Part shown: one piece after another, positions 20,846-31,831 of the stretch | How positions within the stretch are numbered: position 1 is the first letter of the stretch | Layout of the letters: every line of letters starts with the position of its first letter | NCBI GenBank assembly: GCA_963585895.1 | Contig: OY757912.1 | Coordinates: forward strand, 85,333,609 to 85,397,608 | DNA: 64,000 bases | Reading direction: 5' to 3' | Origin: Sepioteuthis lessoniana | Lineage: Eukaryota > Mollusca > Cephalopoda > Myopsida > Loliginidae | Translations under genes and position numbers: made by a program | The notes under the pieces: generated by a model | Database searches by the model: none | Told to the model about the DNA's origin: nothing | What the model saw: the letters and a program-made list of their open reading frames with translations, nothing else

Positions 20846-21095
20846 TGGGATTAGAACATCATAACGGTACCCCCCGCAGAAGGATAAGACTCCCATTCCA
20901 ACAAAAAAGTGGTGTTCTGGGCATGAAACAAAACTGCATCTGATAGTGAGGCTCCATTTCCGGTGATCTCGGAAGTGTGGAGTAACGCTTTATTAACATT
21001 ATTTCCAAGTCTCCTCTTAGTCGTATTAATAGTACCTGTTAGGATTCAATCAATTGGTTAATTAGATATCTTTAAGAATCATTTGTATTTGATAG
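20846..21095 (+). repeat. Rep-A head, diverged
   Basis: CCCCCCGCAGAAGGATAAGA, AAACAAAACTGCATCTGATA and GAGGCTCCATTTCCGGTGAT match the Rep-A head. Middle and tail lost. Confidence 0.65.
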
Positions 21096-21270
21096 GTTTA
21101 GTTTCTTTGTTTAATGGCAAACCAACCTTCGTTATCTACTTAATACCAAAACCTTCCTTGTAGAACAGTAAGGGTACTATCTAATCCAGAATTGGAGGAA
21201 GAAGAACCTCATAACAATACCAGAGTATTAGTCCGAAAATGAACGTAATAGCGTGACAGAAGTTCGACTA
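21096..21270 (-). mobile_element. SINE-1, 5'-truncated
   Basis: TTTCTTTGTTTAATGGCAAA at left to GAACGTAATAGCGTGACAGA and a B-box remnant AGTTCGAC at right. Confidence 0.8.
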
Positions 21271-21443
21271 CCCGCACAACAATATTGCAGTTCAACATTC
21301 CCCCCCCACGTATTCAATCGTACTGTGTGTAAAAATATAAATTCTAAAGAAACAACGTCCATAATTAGTATAAATATAAATATAAATATAGCAATGAGCA
21401 CGATTCCCGAAACTCTCGATAGAAATCAACACTAGAAGAGTTG

Positions 21444-21512
21444 ATTTTGTTTGGTTTGGTTGTGGTTTATTGCATATTAACCTCTGTGGGCGATGCAGAA
21501 TCCTGCTTATAT
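21444..21512 (-). repeat. Rep-A tail fragment
   Basis: GTTTGGTTTGGTTGTGGTTT then ATATTAACCTCTGTGGGCGA; ends at a short (TA)n. Confidence 0.65.
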
Positions 21513-21534
21513 ATATATGTATAGACACACACAC

Positions 21535-21823
21535 ATTATATGTATATATATATATTGTCATCCGCAGACAGACTGTTTCGTTGTATCACAACTTTTCAGT
21601 GTGGCTAGACACGTAGGACGCTTAAAGCTGCGATCAAAACCCGCCCAACTTTACGTTAGACTTAATATCAGACCGCTCGGCCAACAAGCGTACCACGTCA
21701 GCAAGGGGATTATAAGGTGTTAAGTAGAAGCAGCAGCGTTCGATTGTTTACATCTTATACCTTACCGGATCCCAGAGTGCTCAATTCTTTCGAAGAGCTT
21801 TGCATTATATATATATATAGTAC
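21535..21823 (-). mobile_element. SINE-3 unit, bounded by (TA)n
   Basis: Minus-strand copy. Left boundary TATATATTGTCATCCGCAGA is the tail; GACCGCTCGGCCAACAAGCG is the A-box side; GAGTGCTCAATTCTTTCGAA and GAGCTTTGCATTA are the leader at right, followed by (TA)n. Same extent as the two plus-strand copies. Confidence 0.85.
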
Positions 21824-22110
21824 AATTTGATGGCGACTCAAAGTCGGTTAAGTCATCATAATAAATTTATTTCGGCGGAGAATATTACTATACTCTCCGT
21901 CTCGTCAGATGACTATTTACATGCTTCTCTCTCGTTGCAGAGTAGCAAATGTGGATGTTACAGTTCGTATTCAGAAGATAAAATAAAGGAAAAAAAAAAA
22001 AAAAAAAGAATAAAAAATGTAATTAGAATGAAACTCAAAGGTGGTTAAATTGTCATTAGAAATTTATTTCGCCGGAGAATATTATTATACTGTCCGTGTT
22101 AGAAAGATTA
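21821..22110 (+). repeat. Rep-E, two direct copies
   Basis: Copy one, 21821-21980, and copy two, 22022-22110, share GGTTAAATTGTCAT...AATTTATTTCGCCGGAGAAT and ATTATTATACTCTCCGT. A poly(A) run at 21990-22008 separates them. Confidence 0.8.
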
Positions 22111-22600
22111 AGAAACAAAAGCAGGGTGAACCTGTAAATCAACCCATCCCCATTTGAGCACATAACAGGTCTTCCAAAGCAGGTGGACTCTTCTGAATAA
22201 TCTAAGCTTTTAAACTAAATGATTATTCCCATATAGTCTTCATTTACTTCCAATACATATGTTGATTCTTTCAGCTGATGTGATCTTAGACTTTTTCCTA
22301 AAAATAAATTAGAATCGCGATGAATAAAAATAAAAATGAAAATGAAAAACCTTTTCGGCAACCACTATGTGCCTTTAATCAACACTAAAAATGGTCAAGG
22401 GGAATTAACTACTCCAGAAAAGAAGGCCTTAATTTTTGAATTAATATCCAAAGTTCACAGAATCGTCTCCTATGCATAAATCTCGCTTTCATAATAATAT
22501 CAACTACTGAATTAAATGTTATTAATTCCAATAAAATTCTCTAACACGTTATTGTTTTGACCCCTTTGCCCTCGGCAGAGAATTTAAATTTTAAATTGGT
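22111..22600. other. Unassigned, between inverted Rep-E copies
   Basis: AT-rich sequence with no frame or repeat recognised. It is bracketed by Rep-E in opposite orientations. Confidence 0.45.
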
Positions 22601-22795
22601 CTCTTTTTTTCTTTTTTTTCCATACACATATAAACTGTAATCCATATTTGCTGTTCTGCAACCTCACGTCTAACATGTAAAAGTCATCTGAGGAGACAGA
22701 GAGTATAATAACATTCTCCGGCGAAATGAATTTATAAGGCAATTTAACCAGGTTTGAGTTTCATTCTAATCGCACTATATACGCTCTGTATGAGA
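22601..22795 (-). repeat. Rep-E, inverted copy
   Basis: Complement reads ATTAGAATGAAACTCAAACC, ATTTCGCCGGAGAATGTTAT and TCTCCTCAGATGACTTTTAC, ending in an A-rich tail (T/C run at 22604-22620). About 85% alike to the 22022 copy. Confidence 0.8.
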
Positions 22796-22967
22796 GTTTT
22801 GTCATATATACCTGGAAGGAAAAAGAGATATAACAATAGCCATGCATCGAGCACTCACATAGATTTATATAATGTTCCTCCTATATTCTAGACATGAATA
22901 ATCCACACCCACTGTCATCGGATGCTAACTGGATATTACTAATAAACTTATAAGTCCTGTTATATTA

Positions 22968-23070
22968 TTCTTCGTGTTTTTGGTTTACACCAGAAACTGA
23001 AAACAGGACGGAAATAAATTTATAATCCTAAATTAACCGGTCTTTGGTTTTTTCTTAAAGAACTAATAAA

Positions 23071-23128
<58 letters not shown>
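22968..23128 (+). repeat. Rep-D plus (TA)n
   Basis: TTCTTCGTGTTTTTGGTTTA, CACCAGAAACTGAAAACAGG and CCGGTCTTTGGTTTTTTCTT, then (TA)n. A second copy at 45065 is about 90% identical and also abuts (TA)n. Confidence 0.85.
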
Positions 23129-23129
<1 letters not shown>

Positions 23130-23540
23130 TGTAAGCGAATAGTTTTTAGGTAAGATTTTTTTAAAATGAAGCTGAACTCATTTAAATGGTAATATCCATA
23201 ATTCTAAATGGTTTCAAGAATTGATAATACCCAAAATTCTAAATGGTTTCAAGAATTGATAATACCCATAATTCTAAATGGTTTCAAGTATTGATAATAC
23301 CCATAAATTTTAAATGGTTTCAAGTATTGTTAATACCCATAATTCTAAATGGTTTCAAGTATTGATAATACCCATAATTCTAAATGGTTTCAAGTATTGA
23401 TAATACCCATAATTCTAAATGGTTTCAAGAATTGCTATCTACTACTACTAATTCTATCTAATATGAATAATTTGTTTGCCCACAGTAAAACGGTTTCAAG
23501 CATTGCTATTTAAAACTAATAATTCTATTGCTATTTAATC
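23130..23540 (-). repeat. Rep-A with about 36-bp tandem subrepeat
   Basis: Six units of AATACCCATAATTCTAAATG followed by GTTTCAAGTATTGAT at 23210-23440. Then a normal middle unit cut by LINE-R. Confidence 0.9.
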
Positions 23541-23910
23541 ATAATCACTGGAGCTTGAGTGACAGCAAGTCTACTCAAGTCTCCAGGACTCTTCTCAGCA
23601 TTCTGGCCGTTCTCAATAATGCAGTAGTTTGGATGGTCTCCATTCGTCCGTCAACTTCCAAGTCCTCCAGTCCCTTTAATAATGCTTTGGTGACTGTACC
23701 AAAAGCACCAACCACGAATGGTGTACTTGTCACCTTCATGTTCCATAGTTTTTTCAATTCCCGAAAAAGGTCGAGGTATTTATCTTACTTTTCACATTCT
23801 TTTAGTTTTATTCTGTGGTCAGCCGGGACAGCAAAGTCGACAATTTTGCAAGTTCTCTTTTTTTGTTAATTATTATGAGGTCTGGTCTTCTAGCCGAGAT
23901 TAAGTGATTC
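23541..23910 (-). mobile_element. LINE-R C-terminal fragment (endonuclease core)
   Basis: Minus strand: HLISARRPDLIIINKK, then after a frame change CKIVDFAVPADHRIK, then LWNMKVTSTPFVVGAFGTVT and GRMETIQTTALLRTARMLRR. The PD...D spacing fits the restriction-like endonuclease of R2/R4-type non-LTR elements. It lies within Rep-A with imperfect flanks (TTGCTATTTAATCAT and TTACTATTTAGCAT), a probable target duplication. Confidence 0.85.
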
Positions 23911-23960
23911 TTCTGCTTCTTCTTCTTCTTCTTCTTCTTCTTCTTCTTCTTCTTCTTCTG
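23911..23960. repeat. (TTC)n at LINE-R 5' breakpoint
   Basis: About 15 TTC units directly at the truncated 5' side of the LINE-R fragment. Confidence 0.95.
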
Positions 23961-23964
23961 TTCC

Positions 23965-24205
23965 CCTTCACAAGCCTTACTATTTAGCATTAGTAATTCT
24001 AGTTATCAACTATTCCTCTCTAATTTGATATTTATCATTTGTTTGCAAACAATTAAATGTTTTCAAGTTTAGCTATTTACACAGATAATTCAATATAGAA
24101 TTAATTATTTGTTTGAACACAGTTAAAAGCTTTCCAGTATTGCTATTTAACATTAATAGTTCTATTTACGAAGTATTACTGCGTAATTTAATTTGTACAC
24201 AGCTT
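23965..24205 (-). repeat. Rep-A middle units, continuation
   Basis: Three middle units (CATTTGTTTGCAAACAATTA, GTTTTCAAGTTTAGCTATTT). Probably the other side of the copy split by LINE-R. Confidence 0.7.
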
Positions 24206-24705
24206 TGGGGCTGTAGAATACACCAACTGCTGCTCTGCAGAGAGGTAAGACACCCCCCTCCCACCAACGAGTCCTGGATATGACACTAAACCATATCAGT
24301 CCAGTCGGCCTGGGCTGTAGAATACACCGACTACATCTCTGCAGAGGGGTAAGACTTCCCCAACGAGAGTCCTGTTATGACGCTAAATAATCTGATGGTG
24401 AGGTTTCAGTAAGGCTGGAGCTTTGGGGAATGCTGAGTACCCCTTCACAACCATTTCTCAAAAGTTTACCCTGGCTCGGAGTATTAGTACCTGATAGGGC
24501 CCTATCTATGGGTCAAATAGAACTAAACAGTGTACTTATGCTAAACTGAATTGCTTGAAATAGGACTGTTTCGACATCTAAACTGCGTACTTATCCTAAA
24601 CTGAATTGTGAAATGGAACAGTTTTGACATTTAACAGTGTGTAATCAAAAACTATACTTATACAAAACTGAATTGTTTCAATAAGAATTTTCTGACTAAA
24701 ATGAA
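24206..24705 (+). repeat. Rep-A, short head then near-complete head and middle
   Basis: 24206-24290 is a truncated head. 24298-24705 restarts with CAGTCCAGTCGGCCTGGGCT, runs through the head and four middle units, and lacks the tail. Confidence 0.8.
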
Positions 24706-24819
24706 AAAGAAATCTACAATAGCATTTTGTAAGTCGAATCAATTTTGAATCTTATAGAATAAAAAGAAAGAAAGTCTGCTTTATTTTTAAACAGGTATAT
24801 ATGTATACATGTATACATA

Positions 24820-24821
24820 CG

Positions 24822-24874
<53 letters not shown>
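24820..24874. repeat. (TA)n(TG)n compound microsatellite
   Basis: About 11 TA then about 16 TG units. Confidence 0.95.
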
Positions 24875-24875
<1 letters not shown>

Positions 24876-25108
24876 GCAATGTGTACTTGTATGATATGAT
24901 AAAAAGAGAATATTGTGCAATTTGCGTATTTTCTTTTTATATATTTGTTCTTAGGTCTGTGTCGAAGTTGAAAGACTTACATGACTAAACCGATGTTTTA
25001 CCTTATCTACGTCTCTCTTTTTAAGAATCAGTGCGTCCTTATGAGTATATCTAAAGCTTTGATCTATATTTGGGCGTATTTCATGGTTTCTCTTTTTGGT
25101 TTTTAATA

Positions 25109-25169
<61 letters not shown>

Positions 25170-25530
25170 TTGCTCCCCTATTCCACTTCACACCATCTAA
25201 AACAGCCAACCCGTGCCTATCTGTTCGATCCACTGACATTTCTACGTATAAATAGAATAAATTGGATGAACTATTTCCTCCACTGCAAAGAACTCATTTT
25301 TCCTTGATATTTTTTTTCAATTCTGTGGAATAAAATCCAAAAAATTAAAATCAAAAAATTAAAAAGATAAAACGAATAATTCGGTGCATCTGCTGAAGGC
25401 AAATCATGCATTGTTGCAAGTTAACATATATATGAGGGTGCATGCGCATGTGTGTGGTGGGTATATCTAAAATATTTTTATATTTCAGTGCTTCTATGAA
25501 AGTTGATAGATGGGTTTCGATCATTTTATT
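24875..25530. other. Unassigned, with (TTA)n at 25107-25167
   Basis: Apart from about 20 TTA units, the sequence is non-repetitive with no coding signal. Confidence 0.5.
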
Positions 25531-25544
25531 TTTAAGACTTTATT

Positions 25545-26888
25545 CGAAATTGATCAGATCTTCTCTTGGGATGAGACGAGAAGAAGAGACACGATAAGAA
25601 TGGACAAAAATGAAAGGAAGAATAACAGAAAAGAATAAGTAAAGAAAAGAGAGAAAAAAAAAGAAAAAGAAAAAACAAAAAAGAAAACGAGAAAGAAAAA
25701 GTTAAAGAAAGAGAAAGAAAGTGAGCAAGAAAGTAAAGCCGAAAGAAATTAGATAGAAGATAAATAAGTAAAGAAAAAAAAGGAAAAAAATGAAAAAGAG
25801 AGAGAAATACAGAAAAATGAAAGAAAGAAAGAAAGAAAGAAAGAAAGGAATAAATAAATAAAGAAAGAAAGAAAGAAAGAAAGAAAGAAGGAGGAAAAAG
25901 AAAAGGAAATAAGAAAACGAACATGAGAGGAATCCACCACTAAAAAAGAAAAAAAAACGACGGGGAACAAAAATACGAAAGAGCAATAAAAACTATAGAA
26001 ATAACGAAAGAAAAGAAAAAAGAATCAAAGAGAAACGAAGAATAAGAGAAAAGAAAAAAGAAAAAGAAGAAAAACGTGCGAAAGAGAAACAAAAAATTAA
26101 ATAAAGATAAAGAAGAATAAAGAAAGATCCGTAAGAAAAAGAGAAATAAAGGAAGCAAATAAAAAAGGGAAAAGAGAAAAGAAAGAAAAGAGAAAAGGAA
26201 ATTAGGAAAAAAGCAAAAAAAAAGCAGCGATAGATAAACAAAATAAATAACAAGAAAAAGAGGAAGAAAAGAGAAAAGGAGGAAGGGACTAAGAAAAAGT
26301 GAAATAAAGAAAGAAGAAAAAGAAAAAAGGAAGAAGAAAGAAAAATGAAAAGAAAATGAAGAAAAAAATAAAAAAAGGAACAAAAACAAACGAAATGAAG
26401 AAATATACAAAAAAAGTAAAATGAAGGAAAAGAGAAAAAGAAAGAAAAGAGAAAAATGAATGAAGAAAAAATAAAAACCAATGAGAAAAAAATTAAAAAG
26501 AAAAAAAAAAGAACAAAATGAAAAAGAGAAAAATGGAAAGGAAAGAGAAAAAAGACAAAAAGAAAAAGACAAGGAAAAGAAGAAATAAGGAAAAGAGAAA
26601 AAGAAACGAAGAAAAAAATAACGAGCGAAAAAGAAATAAAAAAGAAAAAGAAAGAGCAAAATGGAAAAAATTAAAAAATAAATAAATGAAAAAAGAAAAA
26701 CTAGCGATTGAAGAACAAATACGAAAAAGAATGAGCAAAAGGAAAAAAAAAAACAAGAAAAGAGGAAAGAAAAAAAGGAAATAAAGAAAGAGGAAAACGA
26801 GGGAGAGAACAAGTATGAAAAATGAAGAACAAAAAGAAAAATAGAAATAGAGGAAAAGAGAAAAAGGAATGAAGAAAAAAGGAAAATA

Positions 26889-26935
<47 letters not shown>

Positions 26936-27205
26936 TGAAAAAAGAAAAAAGCCAAAGAAAGAGAAAAAGAAGAAAGAGAGAAAGAAACGAAAGTGCCATA
27001 AGAACAAGAGAAATAAAGAAAGTAAAAGAAAAAAAAAAGAAAAAGATAAAGCAGAAAAAAAAAAAAGAAAGAAAAACGTACGGAAGCGAAACAAAAAAGA
27101 AAGAAAACGTAAAAAACAAAAGAAAAGAAGAAAAAAAGAAGAGAGGAAGAAAAAGAATAAGAAAGAGCAATAAGAGAAAAAAAAAAACAGAAAAAAAAAG
27201 ATAGT
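25545..27205. repeat. 1.6-kb polypurine (A/G) block
   Basis: Almost all bases on the plus strand are A or G, arranged as AAAGA/GAAA variants with scattered single C or T. Perfect (GAAA)n occurs at 25818-25890 and (GA)n at 26890-26932. Long Phe/Ser/Leu frames on the minus strand come from the composition alone. Confidence 0.95.
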
Positions 27206-27448
27206 CGTCGAGTGAACGTAATATAGCGTTTGTTTTTCTGATCTTTATTCTTTTAAAACATCCGTTTCTTCTTTGGCAATAATTTCTGTTATTTGTGGAT
27301 TTTGAAGCCGAACAACCAAGCAACATTGGTACTTTTTCCCGTTCAATGTATCGCTAAAATGACTCTGTTATTAATTTGTAAATTCATTTTGATAGTCGGA
27401 CACGGAATTTCCATCTTAACATCACTAGTTTGAAATATATAAGAAGAG
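27206..27448. other. Unassigned spacer
   Basis: Normal-complexity AT-rich sequence; nothing recognised. Confidence 0.4.
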
Positions 27449-27507
27449 TTTGGTTGGCTGGGTTTTATGGCATTACAACCCTTGAAGGATACTTTATGCC
27501 AAATCCT

Positions 27508-27570
<63 letters not shown>

Positions 27571-27760
27571 ATAAGAGTATGGGTTGTCACTATATCTCTT
27601 GGTGGGTTTGTGGCAGAGATATTATGAGAGTGTTGGTCGTCAGTAAATCGCTATGTGGTTATGTGTCGAACCAAGTGCAATATAATATGGAGAGTGCTCA
27701 ATCGCAGAACATTATTTTCCATGGATTAAATATATGTATAATATATATTTATTTATTATC

Positions 27761-27811
<51 letters not shown>

Positions 27812-28345
27812 TATGGTTGGCTGGCTGGGTTTTATGTTGGTTATCAAATGCTCTTTATACAAATATTGAATATGATTCGTAAACAAATCGTTTGTAGGTA
27901 GCATTTTAAAACGAGTCAGAGCTCATTTCTTTGCTCACAGCTAAATGGTTCCAAGTATTGTTATGTAATAGTAAGAATTCAATTTGATTGTCATTTGTTT
28001 GCACTAAGTTAAATTATTTCAAATATTGCTATGTATCACAAACAATTTAATTAAACATCAATCATTTATTTACGCACATTTAAATAGTCAAAGAATTCTG
28101 TTTTTAACAATTCAATTTAGCATCAGTGCTTTTTTTGCTCACAGTTTAAAAATTAAACAGTTCTATTTGGCCCATAGATAGGAATCTGTCAAGTCCTCAC
28201 GACTCCGGGCTAGAATGGAGCATTGGAAGGGTACTCATTATTCCCTAAAATTCCAGGACTGGAGCCCCGCTATCAGATGGTTTAATGCTATATCTAGAAC
28301 ACTCGTGGGGAATTGTCTTAGCTCTCTACAGACATGCTGACAAAA
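27449..28345 (-). repeat. Rep-A, near complete, two (TA)n expansions
   Basis: Tail one at 27449 (TTTGGTTGGCTGGGTTTTAT) runs into (TA)n 27511-27570. After a 150-bp insert and a second (TA)n (27762-27808), a second tail start (TTGGCTGGCTGGGTTTTATG) leads through the middle to a head ending near 28345. Confidence 0.8.
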
Positions 28346-28394
28346 ACGTACTGGGCTGGTATAAGAATACATTCCCAATAATAATGCAAATTCA

Positions 28395-28602
28395 CTTGCC
28401 TTTATTTAGTATGGCACAGGGCCACCGATAAAACTAACCACACCAATGAAATTATCTTCATAACAGTGGCACTCCATTAGGCGCTCTCTTGCCCATTGCA
28501 ATCTTAGCATACTTTGGCACAAGGCTGGAAGTACGAGCCACCTAGTGAGAATCGAAATCACTAAAAATAATTTTCTAACCGGGCAGATTGAACATTGCAT
28601 CA
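28395..28602 (-). mobile_element. Possible SINE-4-like element, diverged
   Basis: Complement shows A-box-like CCCGGTTAGAAAAT and B-box-like GATTTCGATTCTCAC, then CTTGTGCCAAAGT as in SINE-4. Boxes are degenerate and the ends unclear. Confidence 0.4.
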
Positions 28603-28605
28603 TAT

Positions 28606-28722
28606 AAAGCGTCTTTAGCGTAACTATTGTCGTTCTACGAAATGGAATTGGCGATCCGAGTTCAAATCCTGCATGAGGTTGTTTACCATTTACTTCATGC
28701 CATTGCTCTTAAGAATCCATTT
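28606..28722 (+). mobile_element. SINE-2 5' fragment
   Basis: TAGCGTAACTATTGTCGTTC (A-box side), ACGAAATGGAATTGGCGATC, B box GAGTTCAAATCC, then TTGTTTACCATTTACTTCAT. 3'-truncated. Confidence 0.75.
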
Positions 28723-29290
28723 GTTCTCCTTCCTATCTAATACCAATAACTTATACACAATTATATGGTTTCAAGTATTCCAAACAAATACCAATAATCT
28801 AAGCGCAATTATATGGCTTCTAGTATCCCTATCTAATACCAATAATTTAAGCAAAATCATGCTTTTTCAAGTATTCCTCTCCAATACCAATAATTTATAA
28901 ACAAGTATCTTTTGTTTTCACACACTTTTAAGTTTTAAGCAACTAATAATAATAATAATAATTGTAATAATAATGATAATAATAATTCTAGGTAAACAAT
29001 ATAGCTTCAAGTAACTTTTCTTAATAATAGTAATAGTAATAGTGTATTAAGTATTCCTGTCTAATACGCAAAATTTTTAAGTAGATTTATTTAACCCAAA
29101 CAGGCATTGACACTTTGGGTCAGTGTGTGCCTGAGTGGAATGACAATGAAGTGTTCCCCACCACCAAACTCCACAAGAACCTTAGAAATGGAGCCTCACC
29201 ATCAGTTGTTGTTAAGTTTTATACTCAGGACAACCCATTTTTTGGTAGGGTGAGGGTCTTGCATTCAAAGTCCCACTGAATGAGCGGTGA
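28723..29290 (-). repeat. Rep-A with 47-50-bp subrepeat array
   Basis: Four units of CTAATACCAATAATTTA followed by ATTATATGGTTTCAAGTATT, then (AAT)n at about 28943-28983, then a diverged head (CATCAGTTGTTGTTAAGTTT, GGACAACCCATTTTTTGG). Confidence 0.8.
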
Positions 29291-29394
29291 TGAATAAATC
29301 TAAGTATCTAAGTTGTATTAATGTTTTCATTCGTCTCGTAACCAAGTACGACTATAGAAATGTAATCACATTTTTTTAGCCTGAATTTTTTTTA

Positions 29395-29678
29395 ATCAGT
29401 AAGGCCAGTCCACGAGTTCTGGATAATTCGGTCTTTTTGATAATCAGGAGTTTTCTATGTGATTTTTATTATCTGTTTTTTTTTTCTCATGTTTTTGATA
29501 TCTGTTTTTTTTTTTGGCTGTTTTTATAATCCAGAGTTTTTTTGGTGTTTTTGAAAATCTGTTTTTTTCAAAGTGTTTTTGATGATCTGGAATTTTTTTT
29601 TCCTGTTTTTTTTTCATAATTTAAATTTTAGGGAGATTTTTGATGATACCAACTTTTTTTTTGTGTTTTGGATAATCC

Positions 29679-29716
<38 letters not shown>

Positions 29717-30010
29717 GTTTTTGATTATGTAGCTTTTTTGAGGTAGTCTAAACAAACCGGAGTTTTTGATAATTCGGTATTTTGATAATCCAGTGTTTTT
29801 GATTTACAGACGTTTTTTTAGGTGTTTTTATAATCCAGAATTTTTGATAATCCGGGATTTTTGGTAATCAAGAGTTTTTGGAAGGTGTTTTTGATAATCC
29901 GGGGTTTTCTTTTTAGGTGTTTTTAATAATTCGGAGGTTTTGATTATCCGGTGTTTTTGATAATCTGGAGGTTTTGATAATCCAGTGTTTTTGATAATAT
30001 GGAGATTATA
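29395..30010. repeat. T-rich degenerate minisatellite
   Basis: At least 20 diverged copies of a GTGTTTTTGATAATCCGGAG-like unit, with T runs up to about 30 at 29683-29712. Unit edges drift, so period is not constant (about 22-32 bp). Confidence 0.9.
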
Positions 30011-30472
30011 TTGTAGCTGATCTCTTACAGCGAAAAAGGCATTAAGGATTGGCAAGATTGGCTGCAGAAACGAACTTCTTTATTTATTTATTTATTTATC
30101 TATTGATTTTAGAATTTTCTTGTAGAACCCAAGAGATTCTTCTGTGAACAAAAGCATAGCGGTTTTCAGGTTATTCCATAGAACATTTTGGAGTGAATCA
30201 AGATTCCTCAAGCGTTTCTTGCAGGTTCTGTAGGAAATTCTCCTTGACATTTGCAGACATCAGATTGCGAATGTTCACGACAGTTCTCGGAGGTACGCAT
30301 CTTTTCTTTTACAGAGTTTTGAAATGAAAGACTCTAAAACATAAGAGAACTGAGGAATGTATAGCCATATGCACAGAAATGTACAAGAAGCCACTGAAAT
30401 GATCCCCACTTGTCAATTCTCATGAAGCTATTACACTATTTAGAAAGAGGAAACAGTAATGCTGTTACTTTC

Positions 30473-30475
<3 letters not shown>
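30011..30475. other. Unassigned, short (TTTA)n
   Basis: (TTTA)5 at 30079-30099; otherwise non-repetitive sequence without frame or boxes. Confidence 0.45.

Positions 30476-30525
<50 letters not shown>
30476..30525. repeat. (TA)n microsatellite
   Basis: About 24 TA units at the 5' side of a LINE-T fragment. Confidence 0.95.
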
Positions 30526-30837
30526 TAACAAGACTCATAAAGAAAAAGCTTGAGGGGAATTACACAAGAATGCTACGAGCTATTTCGAAGAAATCCTGGA
30601 AGCAACACTCCATAAAACAACAGCTCTACGGCCATTTACCTCGCATCTTTGAAACCTTCCAAATAAGACGAACAAGATATGCGGCACACAGCTGGAGAAG
30701 CAAGAATGAATTCGTTATGTTCTTCTATGGAGCTTTAAACACATATATACTAGCGTTGGCCGTCCAGCAAGAACTAATTTACATCAGCTTTGTACGGACA
30801 TAGGATGTAGTTTGGAAGACCTGCCGGGAGTGATGGA

Positions 30838-30838
<1 letters not shown>
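30526..30838 (+). mobile_element. LINE-T C-terminal fragment
   Basis: Encodes KKLEGNYTRMLRAISKKSWK, QLYGHLPRIFETFQIRRTRY and HSWRSKNEF, then shifts frame to CSLEDLPGVMED-like sequence. It corresponds to the last about 110 residues of LINE-T. Both sides are (TA)n arrays, so no target duplication can be read. Confidence 0.85.
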
Positions 30839-30894
<56 letters not shown>

Positions 30895-30895
30895 T
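30839..30895. repeat. (TA)n(GA)n
   Basis: About 17 TA then 8 GA units between LINE-T and LINE-R. Confidence 0.95.
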
Positions 30896-30934
30896 AGTTT
30901 GGGAACTCTGTGTTGTCATCACGACCTGATACTA

Positions 30935-31440
30935 TTTACCAATTAAGGAAATGCACAGGCGGATACAAACTTACTAAATTGCAAGAAAAGATCAGTGACT
31001 TAATGTACATGGACGACATCAAACCTTTTGCCAAAAATGAAAAAGAACTGGAAACCCTAACACAGTCTGTGAGAATATAGAGTCAGGATATAGGGATGGA
31101 AATTGGTTAAGAAAATAATGAGAAACGAAAAACGACAAATGACGGAAGCAACAGAACTACAAACTAAGAAAAAATCAGGACACTCAGAGAAAAGGAAAGT
31201 TACAAATACTTAGGAATATTGGAAGCGGAAACCATCAAATAAGACGAAAGAAAAAATGAAAAAAAGAATACTTCAGGAGAACGAGAAAACTACTCCGAAA
31301 CCAAACTACATAGCAGAAATCTCATCAAAGAGGTAAACACCTGGGCTGTCTCCCTTTTGACATACTTGGGATCATTCTTGAAGGGGACGACAAAAGATCT
31401 TCAACAAATGGACAAAGGAACACGCAAACTAATGACGATA
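30935..31440 (+). mobile_element. LINE-R reverse transcriptase palm relic
   Basis: Encodes KLTKLQEKISDLMYMDDIKP, where the catalytic YMDD box is 31006-31017. Then FAKNEKELETLTQSVRI, YKYLGILEAETIK and the thumb region TRKLMTIYK up to 31444. Stops and frameshifts are frequent. This is the most upstream LINE-R protein segment in the window. Confidence 0.85.
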
Positions 31441-31461
31441 TATAAAATATATATATATATA

Positions 31462-31494
<33 letters not shown>

Positions 31495-31736
31495 ATATAT
31501 ATATAATAAATATATAAGATATATATATATATATATAAGATATATATAAGATATATATATATAATATATATACAAGATATATATAATATATATATAAGAT
31601 ATATATATATAATATATATTTAAGATATATATATATATAAGACATATACGTATAATATATATATAAGATATATATATATAATATATATAGAAGATATATA
31701 TAAGATATATATATATATAAGATATATATATATAAT

Positions 31737-31792
<56 letters not shown>

Positions 31793-31803
31793 ATATATAT
31801 GTT
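31437..31803. repeat. (TA)n/(AGATATAT)n expansion inside LINE-R
   Basis: 367 bp of TA with periodic AAGATATAT insertions. It replaces a few codons of LINE-R between RKLMTIYK and DYIDRLYA. Confidence 0.95.
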
Positions 31804-31831
31804 ATCTGAGAGATTACATAGACAGACTATA
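31804..31831 (+). mobile_element. LINE-R short segment
   Basis: AGATTACATAGACAGACTAT encodes DYIDRLYA, continuous in the family protein with VS-KEEGRTLASI after the SINE-2 insertion. Confidence 0.7.

Noticed and set aside
25940-27326. Long minus-strand open frames (384 and 277 codons)
   Set aside because: They lie in the polypurine block; the translation is almost only Phe, Ser and Leu. Stop codons are rare because the strand is nearly all T and C.
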